A stretch of 64,000 bases of DNA from Euleptes europaea (GCF_029931775.1 NC_079321.1:6417001-6481000), one strand, 5' to 3'; positions 42,123 to 63,387 are shown, counted from the first letter of the stretch. Numbers and translations: made by a program. The notes: generated by a model not told the origin, from the letters alone.

Positions 42123-42528
42123 ATGTTCGGGGTATGAAAAATGGAAGTGGGAGAAAGGAAGACTTACACATCCTGTACCCAGACCCACAGTGATTTGAAT
42201 CCTATACCCGTTACTTGCTTCTTGGTTTGTTTATGGTCTGCCTTTCTGGGGCGCAAGGAACATTACACAGAATAAATCAATCCAATCAATTCAGTGGGAC
42301 ATCTAACAGACAATGGAGCAGGTTTTGACTTGTAGAAATCTGGAAACTGACCAGAGGTGAAACACAAGGTAAGTATTAAACATGACATGTTAAATGCATG
42401 CCAAAAATTACATAGTAGGGCCCTGCTTAACTGCAACACATTTACAAAGTTGCAAAGGAAAACATTGCTGGAGGTCCAATCCGAGATCAAACCTCCCTTT
42501 ATCCACACTGGCTAGGAAGGTACCCTTT

Positions 42529-42628
42529 GGGCGAAAACGCACGGTCGCTTTAGCCTCCTTCATTCCCTGGCTGAATCCTGGCTGAAACAGGGAATAAAGG
42601 AGGCTAAAGCGACCCTGCGTTTTCACCC
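42529..42628. mobile_element. Palindromic element P1 (GGGCGAAAACGC ends)
   Basis: A 100-bp near-complete palindrome: GGGCGAAAACGCACGGTCGC at the left mirrors GCGTTTTCACCC at the right, through cctcctt and aaggagg. The flanking 3-bp repeat is TTT (42526-42528 and 42629-42631). Confidence 0.88.
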
Positions 42629-43076
42629 TTTGTTCTCCAAAGAAATTCCTCTCTGCGTCTTCTTAATGTCTTATAGTAATGGCAGTTTCTGTCTTTCTAA
42701 TTAGAAATGTTTCCAGCTGTAATTAAAGGATAACTCCACTGGAGCCATTCGATATCTACTAGCCAATGATCAGCTTGCTTAGGAGAATGCATTGTCTGTA
42801 ATGCCAGGAAACCTTTTCGGAGTTGGAGAGTGGGGAGGGCAAAGGATTTCACTGTGGGGCCAGGGTTTTCAGTAAGGGTCAGCAGCCTGTTTTGGAATAT
42901 ATTCAAGAGTAAATTGCAAAAAAAAAAAAAAAAAGTTTAAGGAGCATTTCTTAGGCTTGTCAGCTACCATTTCGTTCTTCAAAGCAAAGGGATATGTTTC
43001 ATTGAAATGCTCCCCTAGTTCACAGATGCATTTAACTGTTTGTAGCGTCAGAGATGCAGGTTCTCCCAGAGACAGT

Positions 43077-43460
43077 GGGTGAAAATGCATGGTCGCTTTA
43101 GAAGAAGAAGAGTTGGTTTTTATATGCCAACTTTCTCTACCACTTAAGGCAGAATCAAACCAGCTTACAATCTCCTTCCCTTCCCCTCCCCACAACAGAC
43201 ACCCTGTGAGGTAGGTGGGGCTGAGAGAGCTGTGACTAGCCCAAGGCCCCCCAGCTGGCTTCATGCGGAGGAGTGGGGAAACAAACCAGGTTCTCCAGAT
43301 CAGACTCCACCGCTCCAAACCACTGCTCTTAACCACTACACCATGCTGGCTCTCCTGTTTCAGCCAGGATTCAGCCAGGATCGAATGTGTGTTCGATCCT
43401 GGCTGAATCCTGGCTGAAACAGGGAATAAAGGAGGCGAAAGCGACCGTGCGTTTTTGCCG
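43077..43460. mobile_element. Palindromic element P2 with a nested SINE
   Basis: GGGTGAAAATGCATGGTCGC at the left; GCGACCGTGCGTTTTTGCCG at the right. The inner arms agccaggattcagccaggat and atcctggctgaatcctggct mirror each other. The 3-bp repeat AGT lies at 43074-43076 and 43461-43463. Confidence 0.87.
43101..43354 (-). mobile_element. CORE-SINE A nested in P2
   Basis: A complete body from aagaagaagagttggttttt to gagccagcatggtgtagtgg on the minus strand, placed in the left arm of the palindrome. Confidence 0.87.
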
Positions 43461-43555
43461 AGTATTGCATGTGATCTGAAGCACAGGGTGTCAGGGAAGA
43501 TGCGCTCCTTTGCCCTCTTTGAACGGTACATTCATAGAAACGCTGGAGCATTTGC

Positions 43556-43710
43556 CCGGCTTTATCGCTGGATGGGAGACCACCAAGATAAGCCCAAGCT
43601 CAGTACACAAAGGCAGGCAATGGGCAAACCACCTCTGCATGTCTCTCGCCTTGAAAACCCTACAGGGTCTCCATACGTTGGCTATGACTTGATGGCACTT
43701 TTCCACCCCC
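43556..43710 (+). mobile_element. 5S rRNA-derived SINE, 3' part
   Basis: It opens at tcgctggatgggagaccacc (the 3' half of 5S rRNA) and ends ttggctatgacttgatggca. The 5' half is missing. Confidence 0.8.
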
Positions 43711-43811
43711 CAGAAGCCAGAGTAGAAATTAAAAAATGACAGCTCATGATGAGCATACAAATTAATGAAACTTGTAGAATGCTGAAAAACAAACAACGTT
43801 CACATGAACCC

Positions 43812-43989
43812 AGGAACACATGAAGCTGCCTTATACTGAACTTAGACCCTTGGTCCATCAAAGTCAGTATTGACTACTCAGACTGGCAGCAGCTCTCCAG
43901 GGTCTCAGGCAGACATCTACTGGGGATTGAACCTGGGACCTTCTGCATGCAAAGCAGAAGCTCTACCACTGAGCCACAGCCCCTCCCCT
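43812..43989 (-). mobile_element. tRNA-SINE B
   Basis: gaacacatgaagctgcctta to gtggctcagtggtagagctt on the minus strand. A small internal deletion lies after cagacatctactg. Confidence 0.87.
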
Positions 43990-44483
43990 AAACCCTCTGA
44001 GCATGTTGCCCAAGCCAAATGGCCCTCCTAGGCCCCTCTCTGATTGGCCCTGGGGAGTAAGAGGGTGTAGGCCATATGTAACAGAGGCGTGGTTTATTTA
44101 CACCCAGTGTCTGCTAGGTGCAAAAACCAGATTTTATAACAAGCTGTTGCTGAACAACGATATTGGTGTTATTCAGCATGCTAAGTCAGGTACAAGTTTC
44201 CAACGTGCCCGTTCATGAAGATGACAGAATCCAGGTGTGGTGGGAGACAAATCTATAATGCAATAATTTTGGCATTAATATGCATGGAGGAACTCATTAG
44301 TTCCTGCTGAGGAGGTATCAGACAGTTTCTCACCATATTTCAGACAGCTTAGCGAGGTGAGTCCTTTTACTGGGAAAGAAATAATGGGGAAGGCTGAAAA
44401 CCCATATGTTTTAAAACACCATCTTTTGGAACATAATTGTTCTTTGCCCAGAGTGAACATATTTCTAAATTTGATGAAATTGG

Positions 44484-44751
44484 GAGGGGGGAGAGACAGA
44501 GAGAGAGATGAGTAGGTAGAGACAGAGACAGGGATAGAGAGAGAGGGAGGGAGGGAGGGATAGAGATAGAGGGGTAGGTAAGTAGAGATAGAGACAGAGA
44601 GATAGAGACAGAGATAGGTAGGGAGACAGAGGCAGGGGTAGGTAGGTAGAGACAGAGATAGAGAGATAGGTAGGGAGATAGAGATAGAGACAGAGATAGA
44701 GATATTGGCTGGTAGATAGAGACAGAAAGAGAGTTAGGTAGAGACAGAGAC
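44484..44751. repeat. Purine-rich (GA)n/(TAGG)n simple repeat
   Basis: An impure array of gaga, gata and taggtag units. Its pyrimidine strand yields an artefactual leucine/serine/tyrosine frame. Confidence 0.92.
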
Positions 44752-45295
44752 TCACAATGCTGGTACCAGGCTAAATCCTCGCTACCAAATGTACAATAGC
44801 AATACCCGACATGCCTGGGGCAGGAAGAAAGGGTGAGGGCAGCAAAGGGGTAAACAGGCCAATCTAGCCGTCCTCATAAACCAGGCTTGATGATGGGTGA
44901 ATAAGGGATTCACGTGGACGCCCATCACCATGTGCCTTTTGTATTTGGCTAAGTACATGTGGAAAGGTCCATCCTCCTTGAACTAGAGAAAGCCCAGCTT
45001 GTACCAGCACCTTCTGCATTGGTTTACTGACGCGGCAGAAACAAATTTGGAGGGGAATTCTCAAGTAGATTATACTCATTCGCATGCTTGCATTGTGTAT
45101 TCTGATAGTCAACTGTGGTCCCATCGGTGGATACTTAAATCTGCAGATCAGTGCCATATTGACAGAAGGGAGGTTTTGCTCCAAATTTGGGGGACTTGCG
45201 AAGGCTTTCAGAAAAATCTGAAACCTTCAAAAATTGATTTGGTTTTTTTTAAATCCAAATACACCAGTGGGGGAAAGGAAGAGCACTGGGGGGCC

Positions 45296-45560
45296 TCCTG
45301 GTGTAGTGGTTAAGAATGGTGAGCCAGCATGGTGTAGTCATAGTCAGGAGGCTAATCTGGTGAACTGGATTTGTTTCCCCACTCCTACACACAAAGCCAG
45401 CTGGGTGAGTTACAGCTCTCTTAGAGCTCTCTCAGCCCCACCTACCTCACAGGGTGTCTCTTGTGGGGAGGGAAAAGGAAGGTGATTGTAAGCCGGTTTG
45501 AGTCTCCCTTAAGTGGTAGAGAAAGTCGGCATATAGAAACCAACTCTTCTTCTTCTTCCT
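45296..45560 (+). mobile_element. CORE-SINE A, rearranged head
   Basis: Two head copies (tggtgtagtggttaagaatg and gccagcatggtgtagtcata) precede one core and tail. Confidence 0.83.
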
Positions 45561-46139
45561 AGGACAGACCTATTATCAACCATACCAAATGACTATCAGG
45601 ATTGCAGACTAGCACCGTTGCTTCTGGTGGTTTTCCAAAGTGTTTCTCTTAGAATTGGCTCGCGATTCCTGTCGCAAGCAACCCAGTAGGGATTTAACCA
45701 ATGTTTATCTTCAAGGAGGAGGTAATGATGACTGTTTCTTTTTCTAACCATTTGGAATGTCTTATGCTTTGGTAGGCTCTGATTCAGTATTTATGGCCTT
45801 TGGACTTGGTGATTCTTTGTTAGGACTGTACAAACAAAACCCATGCCTTTCCACGGTGCATTCAAAAATCAGAGATAATTGATCATATGGTCCTCATTTT
45901 TTATTGTTAAATAGTTAGCCAATTCTCAGTATTGGACATACAAATTGGAAGGTAACTTCTCCTTGCTGTAACTTTCATATAATTTACTACACTGGAAAAG
46001 TCAGTGGTCTGTATCTAACCACACAGTTATGAAGACTTAATGGAATTTATGTCTTCAGAAGAACAGTGGCAAACAGCGCTGAACACCAGAACAAAATTTC
46101 AGGATTGGGAAGTCAGTGAGTCACAGAGGGAGGAGAGAG

Positions 46140-46468
46140 CAAGAAAGTTGTGGAACTCCCTGCCCCAGGATGGGGTGATGGCTGCCAACTTGGAAGGCTT
46201 GAAGAGGGGACTGGACATGTTCATGGCGGAGGGAGTTATCCATGGCTACTAGTCAAAATGGATACCAGTCGTGATGCATCCCTATTCTCTCCAGGATCAG
46301 AGGAGAGTGCCTATTATATTAGGTGCTTAGGAACACAGGCAGGACAATGCTGCTGCACTCGTCTTGTTTGTGGGCTTCCTAGAGGCACCTGGTTGGCCAC
46401 TGTGTGAACAGACTGCTGGACCTGATGGGTTTGGTCTGATCCAGCAGGGCCTTTCTTATGTTCTTAAG
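46140..46468 (+). mobile_element. CR1 LINE 3' end (tail type gatgggtttggt)
   Basis: It encodes the remnant KLWNSLPQDGVMAANLEGLK and ends cagggcctttcttatgttct. Confidence 0.9.
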
Positions 46469-46475
46469 TCTCTCT

Positions 46476-46543
46476 CCCCAGTTCTCCAGATCAGAGTCCA
46501 CCGCTCCAAACCACCACTCTTAACCACTACACCACGCTGGCAT
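46476..46543 (-). mobile_element. CORE-SINE A, head fragment
   Basis: cagttctccagatcagagtc to accactacaccacgctgg. Confidence 0.75.
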
Positions 46544-46544
46544 T

Positions 46545-48090
46545 GCTTGAAGCTTAACTTGTATTTGTACCTTAAAGGCAAGGCTTTGTGTCTGTTTATT
46601 CCATATCATCATAGGGTGCTTTGGCTTTTCGATCACAGTGAGATCCCACACTCTGGGGCCTCCTTTGCCCAAAGATGCTGCTAAGCTGTGGGGGTTTTTT
46701 TAAGTGATGCAGTTTACTATTTGCTAAACAGCTACTTTATCTGAATAATACAGAAGAGTCAGGACTGCTGATGTGAGGAGACTGAATGATTTAAGCAAAT
46801 ATCTAAATTAAACATTTATTCACCAACGCTGGCTCCAGCAATGCTATTTTTAAATCTAGAATAGAATCCACTTCTCTGATTTCCCCCCACAATAACAGCA
46901 CAGAATGTGGCATCCCAAACTTTGGGAGATTGTGCTTTGGGGCTCAGTGTAAAATGGATTTGTTCAAAATCTTAGCAGAATCAATGACAAGGAAAGCCTC
47001 TACCCTCTTGAGCTGAGAATCATGTTGTCAAATGCACTTTCTGTTTTTACTTATTGTGCCTGCAATTCTACAGTGATAAAAACAATTTTTAAAACTGTGA
47101 TCCTATCAGGGACTTTCTGCATGTGGAAGAAATAATTGAGGCTTTCTACCGGTCTCCTTGGTATCTATACCCGTGATTTTTTTTTCTGAAATAAAATCAT
47201 AATTAAACTCCACATTAGATTTTGAAAGGTAGATCGCAGAAATATATGTGTGTCTGATGGAGAGAGTTTACGAATAATCCAAGCATCTTCTGTAAGACCT
47301 TTTTTTCCTGTGTGTTCATTTTTTATTGTCAAGAATATTTTTACTGTATAGAAATATTGTTGGATTTCTTAAGACATCATTATAAAATGACACAGTCATT
47401 TCAACATTTTGTACATGTGAATTCATCCCGACAAATTCCTATAAGAGAATCTACCTGCAGTACAAAGAGTACAATACTCATACAAAGCTACTGATCAGAA
47501 AAAGGGGAAGATTCCCAACTGAAAATAACTTTTGAAGCCCTGGTATAAACTGGGGAAAGGAAAAATTCCAAGAGATATATGAAGTTAAAGTTGGAGTTCC
47601 AGTTTAAAATGTGTTGCCTAAATATAATTAAACACTCGCGGGCCCTTTGTATCAGAAGCAGAGCAGAACAATATGGCAAAACCTGAAGGGGAACAAATTA
47701 TCTTCAAGGGCAAGGGGTACCAAGGGAGACGTTATACACAACCTAGTATCCTGCAGAGACACAAAACAAAACACACGCCCACAAGGAGAGAGTTTCGAAA
47801 GGTCTGGGAATAAATTCCCTGATAGCTTTGTTAATCGTCACAGTGCAAGTGAGATTCCAGTCAGGTCTTTGACCTTGCAAGGAATTCAAGGTGAAAGCTC
47901 GCATGCTTAAAACTCTAGTCACACCTTCATGCAGTTCTCAGAAACCCAGGTTAGTTCCCAGTTTTTTTTACAGGGCACAAGTACCCAATCTGTGCACTCC
48001 GGCGAGATTGTCCTATGACAATAACCCGTTAAATACTAATTTGGAATAAACATTCCGCTGAAGAATTACTATACGCAGAGTCAAGAATCA
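46545..48090. other. Intergenic stretch with no recognised feature
   Basis: AT-rich sequence with short open frames only. I find no repeat I can name and no exon-like frame with splice sites. Confidence 0.6.
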
Positions 48091-48092
48091 AA

Positions 48093-48396
48093 TGAAGAAG
48101 AGTTAGTTTTTATATGCCGATTTTCTCTACCACTTAAGGAAGAATCAAACCGGCTTACAATCACCTTCCCTTCCCCTCCCCACAACAGACACCCTGTGAG
48201 GGACGTGGGGCTGAGAGAGCTCTAAGAGAGCTGTGACTAGCCCAAGGTCACCCAGCTGGCCTGATGTGTACGAGTGGGGAAACCAACCAGATTAGCATCC
48301 GCCGCTCTTGTGGAGGAGTGGGGAATCGAACCCGGTTCTCCAGATTAGAGTCCACCGCTCCACCCCACCGCTCTTAACCACTCCACCACGCTGCAT
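48093..48396 (-). mobile_element. CORE-SINE A, full length
   Basis: gaagaagagttagtttttat to cagcgtggtggagtggttaa on the minus strand. Confidence 0.9.
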
Positions 48397-48989
48397 TTTC
48401 TTACATGAACTCATCAGTATAGTGTTTTAATTTATTACAAACCCAACTTTGACTATATATATACATTTTGGTATTTACTAAATATGATTGTTTTAACACA
48501 TTGATTTGCTTCCAAGAATACTTCGGGCAGGATCCTAGTGTTTACCTGGAAGTAAGTGCTATTTAATTCAGTGGGGCTTGGTCCCAAAAAAGTATTCATA
48601 GAATCGTAGCCTTGAAGGGCTTAATTCGTGTTTTCTGAGAGGTGAATGTAAAGGATCAGAGGGGCTTACTCTCCTCTTAAGAGACTATTAAGTACTTCTT
48701 CCGTTCTTTCAAGGACTCGTTTTAAGACTTTAGTTCTCTTACCCCCATTTGGCAGTACTCACAGTGCTTCCTACACAGAGTAATACCTTTCCAAGCCCAT
48801 TCCCTTCCAATGGACTTAGAAGGGCACTATTTCTCCTTTTTGCTATGGTAATCTTTGCAGAAGACTTTTTAAAAACTCTGATTTATACCCCCCCCCCATA
48901 AAGCTGAGTTAGGCAACGTCTTCTGCACTGCCTCACAATCAGTGTCATGTCCAGTTTAGTTTCTCATAACCCCACCTACTTTGTGTCAT

Positions 48990-49335
48990 TGGCCCAGGCT
49001 AGCCTGATCTCGTCCAATCTTGGAAGCTAAGCAGGGTCGGCCCCGGTTGGTACTTGGATGGGAGAACACCCAGGAAGTCCAGGGTTGCTATGCAGAGGCA
49101 GGCAATGGCAAGCCACCTCTGCTCATCCATGGACAGCCCAGGTTAGCCCGATTTGTCAGATCTTGGCTGCTAAGCAGGGTCAGCCCTGGGTAGTATTTGA
49201 ATAGGACACCACAAAGGAAGTCCAGGGTTGCTATACAAAGGCAGGCAATGGCAAGCCACCTCTGAACGTCTCTTGCTTGGAAAACCCCAAGGGGTCACCA
49301 TAAGTCAGCTGAGACTTGATGGCACTCTCCGCCAT
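48990..49335 (+). mobile_element. Dimeric 5S rRNA-derived SINE
   Basis: Two head-to-tail units, 48990-49127 and 49128-49335. Each has the 5S rRNA-like caggctagcctgatctcgtc or its variant, aagctaagcagggtcgg and acttggatgggaga. Each then has aggcaggcaatggcaagcca. Only the second unit carries the BovB-like tail cataagtcagctgagacttg. Confidence 0.9.
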
Positions 49336-49399
49336 TTTGTGTGGTATGGTGCCCCAAAACAACAAGGGCATTGCTACCAGCTTCGGTAGGTGAAGGAGG

Positions 49400-51539
49400 C
49401 AGATTTTGACAATGATGTAGTACCGCAAGCTAGATAGGTCCACCTGAGAGAGCAGAACTGCAGAAAATGGTACTGTGGAGCTACCGCAGACCAGAGCCGG
49501 TCTCTCTCAGTAGGCTGCACACAAATTAATCGGGAGATTGAACCTCAAGGGCCACACAAAAGGGGTCCAACCCTTATTTTACAGGGTTCTTATGTGAAAT
49601 TAAAAAGTTGACCCAGCAACTAACTCAAATGAATTACAAGTGATCTGACTGATCGACGAAACCTAGAATTAGTGTTTCTGTGTCTTCCCTGTTAGCCGAT
49701 ACTGACCCTGGTATTACTTTGGCTGTGGCTAAATTGCTGGCAGCGGGGGCTTCTATGCGAGGATGGAAATATTTGTAGGATGGGTTCTGTCCAAGACAAC
49801 TGGGTCACGGGGTTGTTAAATAAAGAAAAAGAATCACTAGGAGAAAAACTGGAGAGAAGTTCTAATTTTAAATCCTGTTGGATTGGTTCAGACCTCCTTC
49901 GTAATTCAAGCATTGGGGGAAGAGTTTTGCCTTTTTAAAGTTGGCGTGCTAGAAAAACTTCCCCATAATGACTTTAAAAGCCACTATAATACAAGGTTTA
50001 AAAAAAAATAACACACCTACAGGTTCATTCCTCAAACTATAATACCCAAACAAATTCTGTTACAAGCCCACCATGAAACATTGTCCAAAGGGTACAAATA
50101 GGATTGGTTCTTACACAACCTACGAAGTGCCACTGTGTTCATTCCTTGTGTAATGATGCAGTGATGACACAGTTACAACCATTAACAACTATGTTTTGTG
50201 CGAATGCATTGGATTTGCCTACATTATCCATCAGGCAGCTTAGAAAGGCCAAATATTTGCACTTGACGGTACTGAGAATTTCATTCTCCCGCCCAACAAG
50301 GGCAGTCGCCTCAATATGGTGGTCATCTGTGAAGAAAACACACACTCACATACACACAACGGTGTTCTCAAGTGTGCCACTAAACCTTAGCAACTTCTAT
50401 TTATGTAGGGGGAGGGTTCAACCCAATCACCCATTAGCTCTGAGAGACCATTACAACATTTTGGACAACAATTTTAGAAGAAGACCCAAAGAGGCCCGGC
50501 TTTTGTTAACTGCGAAGGCCACTGGCTTTCCAAAGACCAAGAGGACATATTTTCAAAACAGTATGTTAACATTGACCCATTCAACATTTGTACATTCAGG
50601 AAGTTTCCCCTTTGCTGCGCTTAACTGTCCCGTAACGGTGTTCAATTAACACATTAACACAACGGATATCAATAAATAAACTAGAGCAAAGCTTAAAAAA
50701 AACCATATTAATATTACATTGTGCAAAAACATGTAATGACCTACATTCTAAGCAAATACCCTGACTAAAATACACGGGCCAAATCCAGAAGTGGTTACTC
50801 GGTTTCTCCTTCCTGTGGATAGAACAAGAGAACGTGTCTGCAATCCAATGCACAGTTTAGCATGCTCAATCCCCCCTGATGCGAAGGGACTTACGTCTAC
50901 TGAACAGCGTGCTGGACTGCAACCAGTTTGTCCAGCACGATCACACGCTGTTGAAGCCCTTGGGATTTTTTGCTCTTGGTTTTAACGAGACTAGTTTTAA
51001 TGACCTGAATAGCAACTTCAGTAATTTGGCCCTCTTGGTGTGATTCATGTTCCACATACACTAATTCACTTAAGTGCAGGAGCAGTATTTGCACAAGGAA
51101 ACGTCTTTCTTTCCTCGCTGTTCGGTAATAGGTTTAAGCACTTAGTTCCGAAACAGCCCTCTGTGGGGAAGAGGAATAGCCTCTGCAGTTGAGACAATGA
51201 AGTAACTCTTTCAGAATCCATTTTAATTTGATTATCCAGCAGGGTTAGGCTTTCTTTTTCAAGATCCAAAAACGGGGGAGGAAGGCTCAGTACCGGTTCA
51301 CCATCAATCTCTTCATTGGGATAAACAGCACTTCAGTCCATTGACAAGATTCTTTGCTGCTCGTAGGAATGAAACTGTGATACCCGGCCTATCAAGGATG
51401 TGTCCAGGTTGAGTTGGCACTGCTCCTTCAGACAGGTGTCGATAGCACCTGAGCCCGTCTGGGATCTTAAAAATTTTGGTTTTAATCTCTTTTTTTCCTA
51501 TTTTTTTTCTTTTCGTTAAAAAACAAAACAAAAACAAGA
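49400..51539 (-). other. LGALSL: Probable LGALSL 3' UTR and downstream flank
   Basis: About 2 kb of repeat-poor sequence follows the LGALSL stop codon and ends near a 5S-SINE dimer. The lack of SINEs in a window this repeat-dense fits a long 3' UTR. ATTAAA occurs on the minus strand at 51486-51481 and near 50995, but I cannot fix the cleavage site. Confidence 0.45.
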
Positions 51540-60650
<9,111 letters not shown>

Positions 60651-60860
60651 CTTGGGCACGGCTGGAAGGGGCGAGCTGTGCCGCCGCCGCCGGAGCTGAC
60701 CGGGCAGGGGAGGGGAGGGAAGGGAAGGAGGAGGGAGGAGGAGGAGGCGGGGGCTGGCCGGGGCTGGCCCAGCCGGGCGGCACCGGCGCCGGGCGGAGCT
60801 GCGCCGCCAAGCCCCGCCAAGCCCCGCCGCCCGCCCGCCCCGGCGCGCGCGGTGCACGGA

Positions 60861-61163
60861 GGGCGAAAACGCACGGGCGCTCGAGCCTCCTTTCTTCCCT
60901 GTTCCAGCCAGGATCCAGCCAGGATCGAACGCACGGACGTTCTTCGAACGTTCGAAGAACGTTCGAAGAACGTTCGTGCGTTCGATCCTGGCTGCAACGT
61001 TCAAAGAACGTTCGTGCGTTCGATCCTGGCTGGAACGTTCAAAGAACGTTCGTGCGTTCGATCCTGGCTGGAACGTTCGAAGAACGTCCGTGCGTTCGAT
61101 CCTGGCTGGATCCTGGCTGGAACAGGGAAGAAAGGAGGCTCGAGCGCCCGTGCGTTTTCGCCC
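60861..61163. mobile_element. Palindromic element P3 with a 38-bp minisatellite
   Basis: The outer arms 60861-60955 and 61069-61163 are perfect reverse complements (GGGCGAAAACGCACGGGCGC ... GCGCCCGTGCGTTTTCGCCC). The flanking 3-bp repeat is GGA (60858-60860 and 61164-61166). The interior has four 38-bp units starting gaacgttcgtgcg at 60968, 61006, 61044 and (gaacgtccgtgcg) 61082. Confidence 0.92.
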
Positions 61164-61274
61164 GGAGAGTGGGACGGAGGGAGGTCGGTCGGCGCGCCAC
61201 TGGGGCGGTGGGTCGGGGCGAGGGGCGCCCACGCCGGGTGGGGGGGGGAGAGAAGGGGGGATGCCCGATTCGAC

Positions 61275-61411
61275 GGGATGCCAACCTCCAGGGGGTGCCT
61301 GGAGATCCCCCGCGGCCGCAGCGGGTCTCCGGGCGACAGAGAGCCGCTTCCCCTGGAGAGCGTGGCTGCTTCGGAGGGTGGGCGCGGTGGCCGGACCAGG
61401 GCTGGTGCTAC
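61275..61411. repeat. Copy X of a MITE E-derived segment
   Basis: gatgccaacctccagggggt to gaccagggctggtgctac. It is rich in intact CpG and directly precedes the LTR-like block. Confidence 0.75.
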
Positions 61412-61914
61412 TGAAGTGCCCTGGTTTATAGAGTCCAATGAAGACAACTAGGAGGAGGGGAAAATAAGCAATAGTTCTTTATTTAGCTAAACACAGACCC
61501 TGGGGTGAAATAACCCGCACATCAGATGCGCAGAGTTACTCACCCGAGAAACAAAGGAAAGTCAGGATCATTGATGCATTCGCATGGGGCAGGCCCGTGG
61601 CTGCTGACAAGCAGATTGAGACACAAAAGCACCAATGCACATTAGGTGTCTGCTTCACTCTAATTCGCATAGCCATAGATATTGGCCGAAGGCTGTCTCT
61701 AAGCAAGTGCTAGGCCTTGTGATCTTAGTAACTAGAAATCACATACCTAAAGATGAAGGTAATTCAGAGCTCTCTACTGGCGAGAGGCCGTACCAAGCAC
61801 AGAGAGCATGATTTGTTGGTTCATGGCTCCCGGATGCCAACGTTCCCAAAGCTTCCATGTGTGTGCGTATGAATACATAGTGTTCTAAACCAGCCCTTAT
61901 ATCTGGGCATTACA
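61412..61914 (-). mobile_element. Fossil solo LTR-like element, about 503 bp
   Basis: On the minus strand it opens TGTAATGCCC and closes GGGCACTTCA (short inverted ends), with ATATAAGG near its start and AATAAAGAAC near 61478. No internal genes are visible and no short target repeat matches. It lies exactly between two copies of segment X. Confidence 0.55.
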
Positions 61915-62048
61915 ATGCCAACCTCCAGGGGGTGCCTGGAGATCTCCCGCTGTTGCAGCGGGTCTCCAGGTGACAGAGAGCAGCTTCCCCTGGAGAACAT
62001 GGCTGCTTTGGAGGGTGGGCGCGATGGCCTGACCAGGGCCGGCGCTAC
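61915..62048. repeat. Copy X' of a MITE E-derived segment
   Basis: It matches 61275-61411 with about a dozen differences, mostly at CpG sites. It continues to ggcgctacctacaggcgaac, the start of another transposon-like sequence (62035-62110). Confidence 0.75.
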
Positions 62049-62297
62049 CTACAGGCGAACTAGGTAGTCGCCCCTAGGGCATAGACCTCGGAGGGGGCGC
62101 AGTTTTAAAACAAATTAGTTTCTTGAAAAAAAGGCAACTGGCAATTATATTGTTTTATTTTAAGATACGTACCACAACAGTGCTATGGAACAGAATTAAT
62201 TATAACATAAAACATTTTGTGCTTTTATTTTTTTTCCCCTACAAGACATCTGTTTTTCAAATTTGGTTAGCAATGGGGGGCACAAGTAGTTAACCTT

Positions 62298-62479
62298 GGG
62301 AGAAAACGCATGGGAGGTTCTGCCTTGGATTTGCCACTCTAAATGCACATTTTCCCCAGCCAAATTCTCAAAACTCAACAATAAGCCCCCACGCAGAGTT
62401 TTGAGAATTCAGATGGGGGGGGGGATGTGCTTCTAGAGAGCGGCAAATCCAAGGCAAAACCTCCCGGGCGTTTTCTCCC
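62298..62479. mobile_element. Palindromic element P4 (GGGAGAAAACGC ends)
   Basis: GGGAGAAAACGCATGGGAGG mirrors CCTCCCGGGCGTTTTCTCCC. Inner ccttggatttgccactct pairs with agagcggcaaatccaagg, and caaattctcaaaactc pairs with gagttttgagaattc. The body differs from P1-P3. No clear 3-bp repeat is seen. Confidence 0.83.
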
Positions 62480-62711
62480 AAGCTTGCCGAGGGTGCAAAA
62501 ATGACTGGTTCCTGCCCTCCCCACACCTTGCCCTTCCCCAGGCCCCACACACAACATTTCCCACCCCAGAACTGGCAACCCTATCTCCTGATGACAAAGA
62601 TCAGGTTCCCCAGGAGACAATGGCTCCTTTGGAGGTTGGGCTCTACGGCATTACACCCTGCGGAGGTCCCTGCCCTCCCCAAAACTCACTTTGAAAGGAA
62701 ACAATCTCTTA

Positions 62712-63012
62712 GGTAAAGGTAAAGGTCCCCTGTGCAAGCACCGGGTCATTCCTGACCCATGGGGTGATGTCACATCCCGACATTTTCTAGGCAGACTTTG
62801 TTTATGGGGTGATTTGCCAGTGCCTTCCCCAGTCATCTTCCCTTTACCCCCAGCAAGCTGGGTACTCATTTGACCGACCACGGAAGGATGGAAGGCTGAG
62901 TCAACCTTGAGCTGGCTACCTGAACCCGACTTCCGTCAGGATCGAACTCTCAGGTCGTGAGCAAAGTTTGGACTGCAGTACTGCAGCTTGCCACTCTGCG
63001 CCACGGGGCTCC
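62712..63012 (-). mobile_element. Sauria-type SINE, full length
   Basis: On the minus strand it runs from the head gagccccgtggcgcagagtg to the tail acctttacctttacct. It is about 85% like 2149-2438. Confidence 0.88.
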
Positions 63013-63387
63013 TACATGCTCCAAAAATCTCGACCCAACATTCAGTTGTTTGGTGGTCCCCCATCCAAATCTTTAACTGGCATTTGTTCCTGCCGACCCA
63101 GGAAGAATTTTTATAAGCGGTCTAGGTTTCTGATCCCCCCCACCCCCCCCAAAAAAAGTTAAAGGGTTCCATGGCTGACAAGCGATCCGGGCTCATTTGA
63201 CAGGGGCGACGGAACATGAAGCTTCCTTCGAGCCCCTTTGCGTTCCACGGCTGCCTGTCCCATCGCCCCTGTCAAATGAGTCCGGATTGCTTCCTGTTCT
63301 GAGATTCTCCCAAGCTTCCCCACTGATGGGAGGATGTGACCCCCCCTTGTCCTTCTTGGTCACGGCAGGTGAAAGATCGACCCACCA

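Noticed and set aside
44465-44755. Leucine/serine/tyrosine-rich 96-codon frame
   Set aside because: It is the pyrimidine strand of a simple (GA)n repeat.
48990-49127. A true 5S rRNA gene
   Set aside because: The 5S-like part is diverged, lacks a clean 3' end and T-run terminator, and continues into SINE body sequence.
61401-61914. A complete retroelement bounded by X and X' as its terminal repeats
   Set aside because: X is a piece of the MITE E family, the inside is far too short, and it has no coding traces; the LTR-like block itself explains the middle.
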